A DNA stretch of 64,000 bases, taken from contig CALLQI010000018.1 in the NCBI GenBank assembly GCA_938014885.1, positions 310,001-374,000 of the forward strand, in the 5' to 3' direction. The position numbers and the translations under genes are program-made. Shown one piece after another: positions 16,476 to 23,867 of the stretch (within the stretch, counting starts at the first letter, position 1; each line of letters starts with the position of its first letter). Source of the stretch: an uncultured bacterium. Its GTDB lineage: Bacteria; Planctomycetota; UBA8742; UBA2392. A model generated the notes under the pieces. That model was not told the origin of the DNA. It searched no databases and saw only the letters and a program-made list of their open reading frames with translations.

Positions 16476-18425
16476 CTACTTCCTGCTGCCGCCGAGCATG
16501 CCGGCGTAGGTCCATTCGATGGGTTCGTCGAGGTCTTGGGCCGCGTCGTGGCAGGTTTCGCAGGCCTTGCCGACGGCCTGCGCGCGGGTGGCGACTTCCT
16601 GCGGTGTCTGGGCTGTGCCCAGCTCGGCGACTGCTTTCTTCAGCGCGGCGATCCAGCCCTTCCACTGCTCGGCACCTTTGTCGGGGTCGTAGCTGCCGGC
16701 GTTGGCTTCGTAGGTCGCGCCGATCAAATCGACCGAAGCTTCCAGGTTGCGCCAGTTACGCTCGGGGCTGTGTTGCGTCTCGCCCTCGATCACGCCCGCG
16801 TGCACGAGAATGCCCTCAAGCCCGAAGCGGCCGAAGTCCATCACCCGCTTGGTGGTCTTGCTGCTGGGTGCGGTGGCCGTGACCTCGGCCAGGTGCACCG
16901 GGTCAAAGAACGGGCCCTTGGCCACCACCGGCGCGGCAAAGCGGGCCGGCGGGTCCAGCGGGATGTCGCCTTTTTCGTGCAGCTTGTGGCAGCCCAGGCA
17001 GGCGTCGCGCAGTTTGGCGCGAGCACCGGCTTGCCCGATCGCGTCGGCGGCCAGCCGCAGCTCAACCGATGCGGCCTCGCCCTTGCGCGCGAACTCGTCC
17101 CACTTGGCCATGCCCTCGGCGTCGATCTTTTCGGGGTACACGCCGATCAGCCGCCGGTGCAGCAGCTCCAGGTCGCGGGCGAGCACGTGGGCGTGGACCG
17201 GGGCGGCCTCGCCGGAATGCAGCAGTGCTTCGTTGCGGCTGCCCATCTGGGCCATCAGGTCGGGCACGTTGTCGGTGGCGAACCAGCCGCGCCTGCCCGA
17301 GAAGTCTTCAATCACCGGCAGCACGCTCAGGCTCGTGAACAGCACCGCGCCCACGATCACGGACAGGCGCACCAGCCGCATCCGGCGCCAGGGCATGCTG
17401 GCCGTCGAATCCAGCCAGGGCAGCGCGGCCACGGCGATCACCGCCAGCAGCGGCGGCACGAACAGCGCCAGCGCCTGCATGATCCCCGGGGGCAGCAGCT
17501 TCAGCACGCCGTACAGCGACAGCGCAAACCACTCGGGTCGGGCCGCCGGGTAGGGCTGCGACAGGTCGCCCTGCAAGCCCAGCGGCGCGTGCCACAGCAG
17601 CGCCACGCCGCAGACCAGCAGTATCACCGCGCCGGCGACACCGTAGTGAACTGGCTGCCGGGCGTTCACGCGGCTGTCGCGCCACAGCCAGCGCAGCAAC
17701 ATCGCGCACAGGGCGGGCAGCACTATCACGTGCAGCGCAAAGAAGCGCGACAGGGTCGCGCTGCCGATGCTGTCGCCGCCCTGCAGCGCGCCGCGCAAAG
17801 CCTCACCGACCAGCGGGGCCTCGGCAAGGTAGCCAAGGCGGATCGCCGTGCCGTGCACCGCAAGCTGGTCGTGGGGCAGCAACTGTCCCGTCAGGCTGAA
17901 GCCGACCGCCAGGCCAAGCAGCGCAGCACCACGCCAGAAGCGCCCGTGCCCGGGCCGGCGATGCAGCCCGCGCCAAAGCAGCAGCGCGACATAAGCCATG
18001 CACAGCAGCACCAGCAGGTTCGCGCCGTGCCAGTGCGCGTTGCGCACAAACGCGCCCACGCCCGTGGCCGTGAACCACACCACCGAGGCATTGGCGTCTT
18101 CTGCCGAAGGCGAATACCCCAACGCCATCGCCACGCCCGTGCCCGCAAGCAGCGCAAGGCAGGCCAGGATGCCGCCGGCCGCAAAGCCGGCCACGTCGTC
18201 GGGCGCGGGCTTGGGCTTGATGACGCTGGTGCCGCGGCGGCGTAGCTCGTCCTGGACTTCAGCCAGCAGCTCGTCCTGGATCTGGCTGGTGGTCTGGTGC
18301 GGCGGGATGACGGTGCTGGCGTTGCTGGCCGGTTGCCCGGCCTTGCCCGAGGTTCGGTTGCCCGTCGTCCGGCGACCGGTGGGGCGCCCGCCGGGGTTGG
18401 TGTCGGCGAATGAGGGGTCGCTCAT
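16476..18425 (-). CDS. Cytochrome b fused to a C-terminal dihaem cytochrome c; bH ligands missing
   Basis: 649 residues. After a hydrophilic N-terminus (1-78) comes a cytochrome b6-like part (about 80-250, four helices), then a subunit IV-like part (257-375) with the quinol-site motif PEW (297-299), about seven helices in all, so the C-terminus should face the outside. The tail carries two haem c motifs, CLGCH (476-480) and CETCH (622-626). Aligned with plant cytochrome b6, His131 and His232 match the bL ligands His86 and His187, but the bH ligand positions His100 and His202 are Tyr145 and Leu247 here. It is therefore likely to bind haem bL only. The start overlaps the Rieske gene by 4 nt, so the two are coexpressed as a bc-type complex. 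Confidence 0.9.
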   Translation of the reverse strand: MSDPSFADTNPGGRPTGRRTTGNRTSGKAGQPASNASTVIPPHQTTSQIQDELLAEVQDELRRRGTSVIKPKPAPDDVAGFAAGGILACLALLAGTGVAMALGYSPSAEDANASVVWFTATGVGAFVRNAHWHGANLLVLLCMAYVALLLWRGLHRRPGHGRFWRGAALLGLAVGFSLTGQLLPHDQLAVHGTAIRLGYLAEAPLVGEALRGALQGGDSIGSATLSRFFALHVIVLPALCAMLLRWLWRDSRVNARQPVHYGVAGAVILLVCGVALLWHAPLGLQGDLSQPYPAARPEWFALSLYGVLKLLPPGIMQALALFVPPLLAVIAVAALPWLDSTASMPWRRMRLVRLSVIVGAVLFTSLSVLPVIEDFSGRRGWFATDNVPDLMAQMGSRNEALLHSGEAAPVHAHVLARDLELLHRRLIGVYPEKIDAEGMAKWDEFARKGEAASVELRLAADAIGQAGARAKLRDACLGCHKLHEKGDIPLDPPARFAAPVVAKGPFFDPVHLAEVTATAPSSKTTKRVMDFGRFGLEGILVHAGVIEGETQHSPERNWRNLEASVDLIGATYEANAGSYDPDKGAEQWKGWIAALKKAVAELGTAQTPQEVATRAQAVGKACETCHDAAQDLDEPIEWTYAGMLGGSRK

Positions 18426-18985
18426 GCGGTCCTCCCGCCGGTGCGCTCAATCTGCGTTTCCTGCCCGGTCACGAACTCTTTCCAGTCCACGAACAGCCAC
18501 GGTGCACCCAGATGCTCGCCGATGCTGGCGGGCAGGCGGTCCATGTCGCGCGGCGCGGGCTTGGTGTCCTTGCGCTTGCCCTCATAGTCAAAGCGGGCGT
18601 TGTGGCAGGGGCAGTGAAAGCATTTCTCCTGCGTGTCGTGCTCAATGATGCAGCCCGCGTGCGGGCAGGTGGCCGTGAAGAGCGTGAAGCAATCGGCCGT
18701 GTCGCCATCCTTGACCCGCAGCGCGTACAGCCGGTGCGTGAATGTGCGCAGCCGCCAGCCGTCGCGCGTGGACAGCGCCAGCTCCAGTTGCAGCGGCACC
18801 CCGGCCTCCAGCGCACCCAGCCGCAGCATCGGCACCAGCGGCTTGGGGCCCGGTGTGCTTTCGCCGGTCTGCACGGGCACCGTGGCGGCGAACGCGCCGG
18901 CGCCGGCGCTGATCACGGCCACGCCGCCGATGATGGCGATGCGCAGGAATTCGCGGCGCGGGTTGGGGCCAGGCTGTTCGGTCAT
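18422..18985 (-). CDS. Rieske iron-sulfur protein of a bc-type complex
   Basis: 187 residues. The N-terminus RREFLRIAIIGGVAVI is a twin-arginine signal/anchor, as in Rieske subunits exported folded. The cluster-binding loops are CPHAGC (Cys107, His109, Cys112) and CPCHN (Cys125, Cys127, His128), so all four ligands and the disulfide pair are intact. It would carry electrons from quinol to cytochrome c outside the membrane. A hydrophilic insertion lies between the anchor and the cluster domain. The stop overlaps the start of the cytochrome b/c gene (ATGA), which indicates one complex. No separate cytochrome c1 gene follows; the fused c domain presumably serves that role. Confidence 0.93.
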   Translation of the reverse strand: MTEQPGPNPRREFLRIAIIGGVAVISAGAGAFAATVPVQTGESTPGPKPLVPMLRLGALEAGVPLQLELALSTRDGWRLRTFTHRLYALRVKDGDTADCFTLFTATCPHAGCIIEHDTQEKCFHCPCHNARFDYEGKRKDTKPAPRDMDRLPASIGEHLGAPWLFVDWKEFVTGQETQIERTGGRTA

Positions 18986-19136
18986 GGTGTCTGGTGCTCG
19001 AAAGCAGGAGTCTGGGCCATGTGTCGGGCGGTCTAGTGTAGGGCATCACCCCGCCCGGTGTCGAGTTGCCTGTCCCGTTGACGTGGCTTTTGCCGGGCTG
19101 CTCAGGCACAATACCGCGGGCCCTTCGGAGATTCCC

Positions 19137-20696
19137 GTGCGTACACTTGCCACTTCACTTGCCACGTCACTGATGCTGGCGGCGCTGCTGCTGCCGGTCT
19201 GCGTCACTGTCCACGCGCAGCCCGCCAAGGTTGAGACCAAGAGCGCCAAGTTCCTGGTCTACTACATGGGCTCGCGGATCGGCTGGATGACCTCGACACT
19301 GGCCCAGGCCGAACGCGACGGCACCACCTGCCTGCGCGAAGATGAAAAGGCCTTCATCAAGATCACCCGCAGCTTCGACGGCCAGACGTTCGAGATAAGC
19401 AGCGACACACAAAACTGGTACCAGCTCGATGGCACGCCGATCGCCGGCAAAGACACCACCAAAAACGGCGGCCAGACCATCGTCAAGGAAATCACCTACG
19501 CCGAAAAAGAAGTCACCATCAACATCACCGTCGACAAGAACCCCGTAACCGAAGTGAAGCTGCCCACGGAAGGCCGCACGCTGCACAGCATGCTCAGCGC
19601 CTGGGCGCACCTGCGCGACAACATGAAAGACGGCCAGTCCTGGACCTTCGACAAGGTCAGCGCCGACGACCTGGCCATTGTGCAGGAAACCTGGACCCGC
19701 AACGGCAAAGTCACCCGCAAGCTCAGCGACAAGTCCGAAGTCGAGGGCATGTCGATCCGCAGTGTCGATAACGGCATGGCGGCGCTGTTGCTGGTCGGCG
19801 GCGACGACCTGCCCGTCTTCTACGAGACCGCCTCGGGCATGAGCCTTGAGCGCTGCGAGAAAATCCCCGAACCCTTCGTGGCCGAAGCAGTGCAGATGCG
19901 CACCGTGATGACCAGCAACGTGGACATCGTCGGCTGGCGCAAGCTGGACCAGATGGAAATGAGCTTCGCCTACGAACACGACGATGACGAACACGTGCCG
20001 CCGATCGCCGACACCAATGGCTATCACGACGTGCACAAGTCCGACAAGGGCTACGTGATCCGGCTGAAGTCGCAGCGCATGGCCGACGACGAAAAGCCGG
20101 CCTACCCGCTGGCCGAAGTACCCGAAGACATCAAGCGCTTCCTGAAGCCCACGCCGATGTGCCAAAGCGACGACAAAACCCTCGCCGATGAGGCCGCGAA
20201 GCTGGTCAAAGGCAAGACCGACGCGCGTGAGGCCACGATGGCGATCATCAAGTTCGTAAGCGGCCGGCTCAAGGGCGGCTCAGGCGATACCGGTGCCGCC
20301 AGCGCGTTGCAGGCCTATAAGGAAAGAAAGGGCGACTGCACCGAGCATTCGGCGCTGTTCGTGGCGCTGGCCCGCGCCGCCGGTCTGCCCGCGCGGCAGG
20401 TGGGCGGGCTGGCTTACGCGGCCGCCGAAGACGGCAGCGACTCGATCATGGGCTATCACGCGTGGTCGGAAGTGTGGCTCGGCCGCTGGGTGCCCGTGGA
20501 TGCCACGGTGAATGAGCTGGGCACCAGCGCGCGCTACGTGCTGTTCGAGGTGGATGAACCCGGCGAAACCCACGGCCAGGGCCGCAGCGGCCGCTGCATG
20601 CGAGCCGACATCCGCCCGGTGATCGACCGCTACAAGCTGAGCGACGGCCGCACCTGGACCCGCAAAGAAGCCCCAGCCGGTCCCTTCAAAGACTAA
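19137..20696 (+). CDS. Secreted transglutaminase-like (cysteine protease fold) protein
   Basis: 519 residues from a GTG at 19137 preceded by CGGAG at 7-8 nt; the start gives a clean signal peptide (VRTLATSLATSLMLAALLLP...VHA). The first 370 residues are a beta-rich, Lys/Asp-rich region of unknown fold. The C-terminal part has the transglutaminase-like core: GDCTEHSALFVALARAAGLPAR (catalytic Cys in GDC), YHAWSEVWLG (catalytic His) and WVPVDATVNE (catalytic Asp). This triad is complete. Such proteins in bacteria act as proteases or amidases in the envelope. The gene diverges from the Rieske gene and ends in a hairpin that also begins the REP array. Confidence 0.85.
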   Translation: MRTLATSLATSLMLAALLLPVCVTVHAQPAKVETKSAKFLVYYMGSRIGWMTSTLAQAERDGTTCLREDEKAFIKITRSFDGQTFEISSDTQNWYQLDGTPIAGKDTTKNGGQTIVKEITYAEKEVTINITVDKNPVTEVKLPTEGRTLHSMLSAWAHLRDNMKDGQSWTFDKVSADDLAIVQETWTRNGKVTRKLSDKSEVEGMSIRSVDNGMAALLLVGGDDLPVFYETASGMSLERCEKIPEPFVAEAVQMRTVMTSNVDIVGWRKLDQMEMSFAYEHDDDEHVPPIADTNGYHDVHKSDKGYVIRLKSQRMADDEKPAYPLAEVPEDIKRFLKPTPMCQSDDKTLADEAAKLVKGKTDAREATMAIIKFVSGRLKGGSGDTGAASALQAYKERKGDCTEHSALFVALARAAGLPARQVGGLAYAAAEDGSDSIMGYHAWSEVWLGRWVPVDATVNELGTSARYVLFEVDEPGETHGQGRSGRCMRADIRPVIDRYKLSDGRTWTRKEAPAGPFKD

Positions 20697-20698
20697 AA

Positions 20699-20718
20699 GC
20701 CCCGCATGTAATGCGGGG
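20699..20718. terminator. Hairpin after the transglutaminase-like gene
   Basis: GCCCCGCAT, a 3-nt loop and ATGCGGGG follow the TAA stop by 3 nt. There is no T-tract. The same hairpin recurs at 21403-21421 and in every REP unit, so it may belong to the repeat element and act as a terminator only incidentally. Confidence 0.45.
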
Positions 20719-20905
20719 GTCGCGGCGCTGTTGCCGCGACAATCGAGTGCGGATTGAACTGCCCGTGCCCGCCTTTGGCGGGCGTCCCCGCATTGCATGC
20801 GGGGCTTTGCGCGTGGGTCGCGGCGCCGTTGCCGCGACAATCGAGTGTGGATTGAACTGCCCGTGCCCGCCTTGGCGGGCACCCCCGCATTGCGTGCGGG
20901 GTTTT
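20719..20905. repeat. Left REP-like array, two units of about 97-98 bp
   Basis: Units start at 20719 and 20817. Each unit has three inverted repeats in fixed order: GTCGCGGC-6 nt-GCCGCGAC; then a 20-nt spacer containing ATCGAGTGCGGATTGAAC; then GTGCCCGCC-2 nt-GGCGGGCAC; then CCCCGCATT-GCAT-type hairpins ending GCGGGG. The units are nearly identical. They directly precede a Y1 transposase gene, and the same unit recurs three times after it in the same orientation. Confidence 0.9.
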
Positions 20906-20914
20906 GGCGAGAGA

Positions 20915-21412
20915 ATGCAGTCTCAGACGACATATCTGATTACGTTTACGACGTATGGCTCGTGGCTCCACGGTGATGAACGAGGGTCCGTTTATCGACA
21001 TGGCACCTCCGCGCGAAAGAAGCAATTGCTGCCTGATCCGGTGCTGCAGGATTCCATGCGAGACCTGATGAAATGGCCCGAGGTGCTGCTGGACGGAAAA
21101 GCCCGCGGGATCGTGCGTCGGGCCATTGAAGAGATATGCGATGAGAAGCAGTGGGAACTCCTCGCGCTCAACGTGCGCACCAATCATGTTCACACGGTTG
21201 TCGCAAGCCCCGAAACTGGCGGCCGAGTCCAGCAAGGCCTCAAAGCTCGTGCTACACGCGACATGCGGTCGGCCGGCGTGATTGGCCCGCAGCAGAAGTT
21301 GTGGACCGACCGAGGCAACAGGCTGGTGCTGAAAACACCCGAAGCAATCGCGGCAGCAGTGCATTACGTGTTGCACGAACAAGGGAAGCAGCTGCCCGAA
21401 AGCCCCGCATGA
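20915..21412 (+). CDS. REP-associated tyrosine transposase (Y1/IS200-like, RAYT)
   Basis: 165 residues from the ATG at 20915, which lies just outside the left repeat array. N-terminal YLITFTTYGSWLHGDERGSV is the typical opening of this transposase family. NHVHTVV (HUH metal motif) is at about residue 90, and the candidate nucleophile is the Tyr of VHYVLHEQ near residue 150. The stop codon lies inside the first hairpin of the right repeat array. Enzymes of this class nick and move single-stranded DNA carrying REP hairpins. The frame is intact. The coding region has visibly lower GC at its start than its neighbours, consistent with acquisition by transfer. Confidence 0.9.
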   Translation: MQSQTTYLITFTTYGSWLHGDERGSVYRHGTSARKKQLLPDPVLQDSMRDLMKWPEVLLDGKARGIVRRAIEEICDEKQWELLALNVRTNHVHTVVASPETGGRVQQGLKARATRDMRSAGVIGPQQKLWTDRGNRLVLKTPEAIAAAVHYVLHEQGKQLPESPA

Positions 21413-21704
21413 AATGCGGGGGTCGCGGCGCTGTTGCCGCGACAATCGAGTGCGGATTGAACTTCCCGTGCCCGCCTTGGCGGGCACCCCCGCATTGCAT
21501 GCGGGGCTTTGCGCATGGGTCGCGGCGCTGTTGCCGCGACAATCGAGTGCGGATTGAACTGCCCGTGCCCGCCTTGGCGGGCACCCCCGCATTGCATGCG
21601 GGGCTTTGCGCGTGGGTCGCGGCGCTGTTGCCGCGACAATCGAGTGCGGATTGAACTGCCCTTGCCCGCCTTGGCGGGCACCCCCGCATTGCATGCGGGG
21701 TTTT
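21403..21704. repeat. Right REP-like array, three units of 97 bp
   Basis: After a leading hairpin (GCCCCGCAT-GAA-ATGCGGGG, 21402-21421), units start at 21422, 21519 and 21616, exactly 97 bp apart. They carry the same three hairpins and spacer as the left array. Differences between copies are a few single bases. The array ends at GCATGCGGGGTTTT, which could serve as a terminator for the convergent gene at 21713-22123. Confidence 0.9.
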
Positions 21705-21712
21705 GTTGTCTG

Positions 21713-22123
21713 TTATTCGGTGAAGGTTGTGTTTACGGGGTCGAAGAGGGTGCCGAAGTGGTCTACTGGCTGCTTCAGCATGTCGATCAGTTCCTGCGCG
21801 AAGGTCTTCATGGCGTTGCGGTACTTCTGCGCCATCTCTTCGCCGGCGCTGTCGGTGTACACGAGGTGCACCGTGACGTAGGCCTTGAAGTCGGACAGCT
21901 CAAGAAACAGCCCGTCCCATTCGGTCTTGAACACGTAGCTGAAGGTGCTCTGCTTGCCTTTGGGCAGCTTGTTGTTCGGGTAGCCAAAGTGGTGCAGCGC
22001 CGAATAAATCGCTGCCCAGGGCGTCAGGTCGTAGTCTTCCGCCAGATCAAGCCGGCCGCGACGATGATCGTCGAGGAATTTCAGCGTCGCCTTGTCGGCC
22101 AGCTCGAGTGAACGTACGTCCAA
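21713..22123 (-). CDS. Conserved-looking hypothetical protein
   Basis: 136 residues, soluble, mixed alpha/beta in appearance, with a Phe/Tyr-rich middle (YSALHHFGYPNN, TFSYVFKTEWDGLF). No signal peptide, membrane segment or known motif is visible. It follows coaC by 27 nt on the same strand and is the last gene of the tpiA-secG-yicC-gmk-rpoZ-coaC run. I do not recognise the family. Confidence 0.6.
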   Translation of the reverse strand: MDVRSLELADKATLKFLDDHRRGRLDLAEDYDLTPWAAIYSALHHFGYPNNKLPKGKQSTFSYVFKTEWDGLFLELSDFKAYVTVHLVYTDSAGEEMAQKYRNAMKTFAQELIDMLKQPVDHFGTLFDPVNTTFTE

Positions 22124-22150
22124 GACAGTCTCCCGAAGACTACTGACAGT

Positions 22151-22720
22151 CTACCCCGTGGCTTTGTTAACGTCCAATTTCAGCAGCCCAAGTACTTGCG
22201 CGGCAATCACTTCGGGCTCGGCCAATCGGCCTTCGCCCTGCCAGCCGCAGGCCAGGTCGCCGCTTTCCGGCGCGATGAAGTGATAGCCCCGCTTGTGCAG
22301 CGTGTTCACGTTTTCGCGTGTGGCCGGGTTCTTCCACATCCGCGTGTTCATCGCTGGCGCGAAGACGATCGGCTTTTCATCGGGCAGGCAGGACAGGATC
22401 AGCGTGCTTACCGGCTCGTCGCCGATGCCGTGCGCGGCCTTGGCCAGGATGTTGGCTGTGGCCGGCGCAATCAGCAGCAGGTCCAGTTCATCGGCCAGGT
22501 CGATGTGCTTGGGCTTGGCGAAGCTGGGCTCCCACAGGCTTGTGATCACCGGGTTGCCGGTCAGCGCCAGGAAGGTCTGCGCGCCGATGAACTGCGTGGC
22601 CGAAGGTGTCATCGCCACCGTCACGTCCATGTGGTCGCGCAAATGCTTGTGCAGCACCGCGACCTTGAAGGCCGCGATGCTGCCGCAAACACCAATCACG
22701 ATGTGAGGCCGCTTTTTCAT
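22151..22720 (-). CDS. coaC: Phosphopantothenoylcysteine decarboxylase (flavoprotein, CoaC domain)
   Basis: 189 residues, matching only the N-terminal CoaC half of the usual bifunctional CoaBC. Signatures of the HFCD flavoprotein family are visible: IVIGVCGSIAAFK at the N-terminus (FMN phosphate region), a conserved His (PKHIDLADELD), the PAMNTRMW motif and the substrate-recognition segment LACGWQGEGRL. It decarboxylates 4'-phosphopantothenoylcysteine in coenzyme A synthesis. The synthetase half (CoaB) is not in the window and would be encoded separately. It lies 29 nt downstream of rpoZ, an order also found in other bacteria (gmk-rpoZ-coaBC). Confidence 0.88.
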   Translation of the reverse strand: MKKRPHIVIGVCGSIAAFKVAVLHKHLRDHMDVTVAMTPSATQFIGAQTFLALTGNPVITSLWEPSFAKPKHIDLADELDLLLIAPATANILAKAAHGIGDEPVSTLILSCLPDEKPIVFAPAMNTRMWKNPATRENVNTLHKRGYHFIAPESGDLACGWQGEGRLAEPEVIAAQVLGLLKLDVNKATG

Positions 22721-22749
22721 TTGCCGCTGCGCCCTGTCACAGGCACTGA

Positions 22750-22989
22750 CTATGCCTCAGCCTTGACGATGGTTTCGCCGTCGGCGGCCAGTTTGATCTT
22801 GCCGGCCTTGAGTTCCTGCACCGCGACGTAGATGAAGTCGCGCTCGCGCTTGTTGTCGACCTTCACCAGGCGCGGCGCGCCCTTGACCAGCTCGCCCACG
22901 CGGCGCTGCAGCAGCACGGTCAGTCGGAATTTGCCGCCCGCGACTGAGTACAGGCCTTCCAGTTCAGGGTAATCGAGTGCGAATGCCAT
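22750..22989 (-). CDS. rpoZ: RNA polymerase omega subunit
   Basis: 79 residues. GGKFRLTVLLQRRVGELVKGAPR matches the helical core of omega (usually nkFeLvlvaakRAreL..G), and the position between gmk and coaC is the usual place of rpoZ. The usual short N-terminal helix is present, and the C-terminus (KLAADGETIVKAEA) is short. It helps assemble beta-prime into RNA polymerase. Sequence similarity alone is moderate; the context raises confidence. Confidence 0.82.
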   Translation of the reverse strand: MAFALDYPELEGLYSVAGGKFRLTVLLQRRVGELVKGAPRLVKVDNKRERDFIYVAVQELKAGKIKLAADGETIVKAEA

Positions 22990-23024
22990 GTCGTCTCCTG
23001 TGTGTCATGCCCTTGCGGGCTTAT

Positions 23025-23669
23025 TCATGTGCCAAGGCCGGGATACAACGTTTCGCCGGCCAGTTTTCGTTCCGCCAGCCGCTTGCGGGCGTGCTGGATT
23101 GCCTGGTGCACTTCGTCCACGCAGGCGTCGAGCTCTTTGTTGATGATGACTTCGTCGTACAGCTCGCGCGCCGCCTCCATCTCAATCTCGGCGCGGTTCA
23201 GCCTGATTGTCTGCTGCATGTTGTCTTCGGTTGCCCGTTCGCCCAGACGCCGTGCAAGTTCTTTGCGGTCCGGCGGCACCAGGAAAACAAGAAACGCGTC
23301 CAGCTTGCGGGCCTGCACCTGCTGCCCGCCCTTCACGTCGATCACGAGCAGCAGCACCTCTCTGGCCTGCACGGCGTCGCGCAAGGGTTGCTTGGGCGTG
23401 CCGTAAAAGTTGCCGTGCACTTCGGCGCTTTCCATCAGTTCGCCCGCGTCGCGCATGCGCTCGAATTCAGCGCGAGTAACGAAGTGATAGTCCCGCCCGT
23501 GTACTTCGCCGTCGCGCATCGGCCGCGTGGTAACGCTGACCGAGCGCCGGTATCCGCCCTTGGCAATAAGCCGCTGGGCGACAGTCGTTTTGCCAACGCC
23601 GGAAGGGCCCGAGAGCACCACCAGGATGCCCGGAAGCCCAAGCTGTTCTGCCGCGGCGTTTTCAGTCAC
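23025..23669 (-). CDS. gmk: Guanylate kinase
   Basis: 214 residues. It has the P-loop GPSGVGKTT, the GMP-binding region SVSVTTRPMRDGEVHGRDYHF, FYGTPKQPL, VLLLVIDVKGGQQV and FLVPPDRKELARRL, all in the order found in Gmk. It converts GMP and ATP to GDP and ADP. The N-terminal extension of about 15 residues before the P-loop is common. Located between yicC and rpoZ, as in many bacteria, but separated from yicC by a 198-bp low-complexity tract. Confidence 0.96.
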   Translation of the reverse strand: MTENAAAEQLGLPGILVVLSGPSGVGKTTVAQRLIAKGGYRRSVSVTTRPMRDGEVHGRDYHFVTRAEFERMRDAGELMESAEVHGNFYGTPKQPLRDAVQAREVLLLVIDVKGGQQVQARKLDAFLVFLVPPDRKELARRLGERATEDNMQQTIRLNRAEIEMEAARELYDEVIINKELDACVDEVHQAIQHARKRLAERKLAGETLYPGLGT

Positions 23670-23867
23670 AGTGTTCGGTGCCCTGTGCTTGGTGTTCGGT
23701 GCTCAGTGCCCGGTGCTCGGTGCTCGGTGCTTCGTGCTTGGGGCTTGGTGTTTGGTGCTTCGTGCTCGGTGCGGCCATCCAATGCGGGTGCCGTCGAACT
23801 CCTGAAACCCAAACCTCCAACCTCCAACCCCCCAGCCCCTAACCCCTACAACCTGCCTTTCCTGCCC
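23670..23867. repeat. Low-complexity intergenic tract (GTGCTCGG-type and CCTAACC-type)
   Basis: The left part (about 23672-23775) is a run of degenerate 7-9-nt units such as GTGCTCGG, GTGCTTGG and GTGTTCGG. The right part (about 23808-23870) is C/A-rich (CCTCCAACC, CCCCTAACCCCTACAACC). The same two styles of tract occur in other gaps of the window. No gene is seen. Confidence 0.75.

Noticed and set aside
15594..18245. Long open frame on the plus strand opposite the kinase and cytochrome genes
   Set aside because: It runs antisense to two genes with clear domains and shows no domain or composition of its own. Such frames are a by-product of high GC and third-codon bias.
16476..18425. Missing bH ligands explained by a frameshift or wrong reading frame
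   Set aside because: The reading frame is unbroken and the residues around both positions still align with cytochrome b6 over the whole core.
20719..21704. CRISPR-like direct repeats, including an ATTGAAC-type repeat end
   Set aside because: The stretches between the repeats are the same in every unit, so there are no spacers, and a transposase sits in the middle. It is a REP array.
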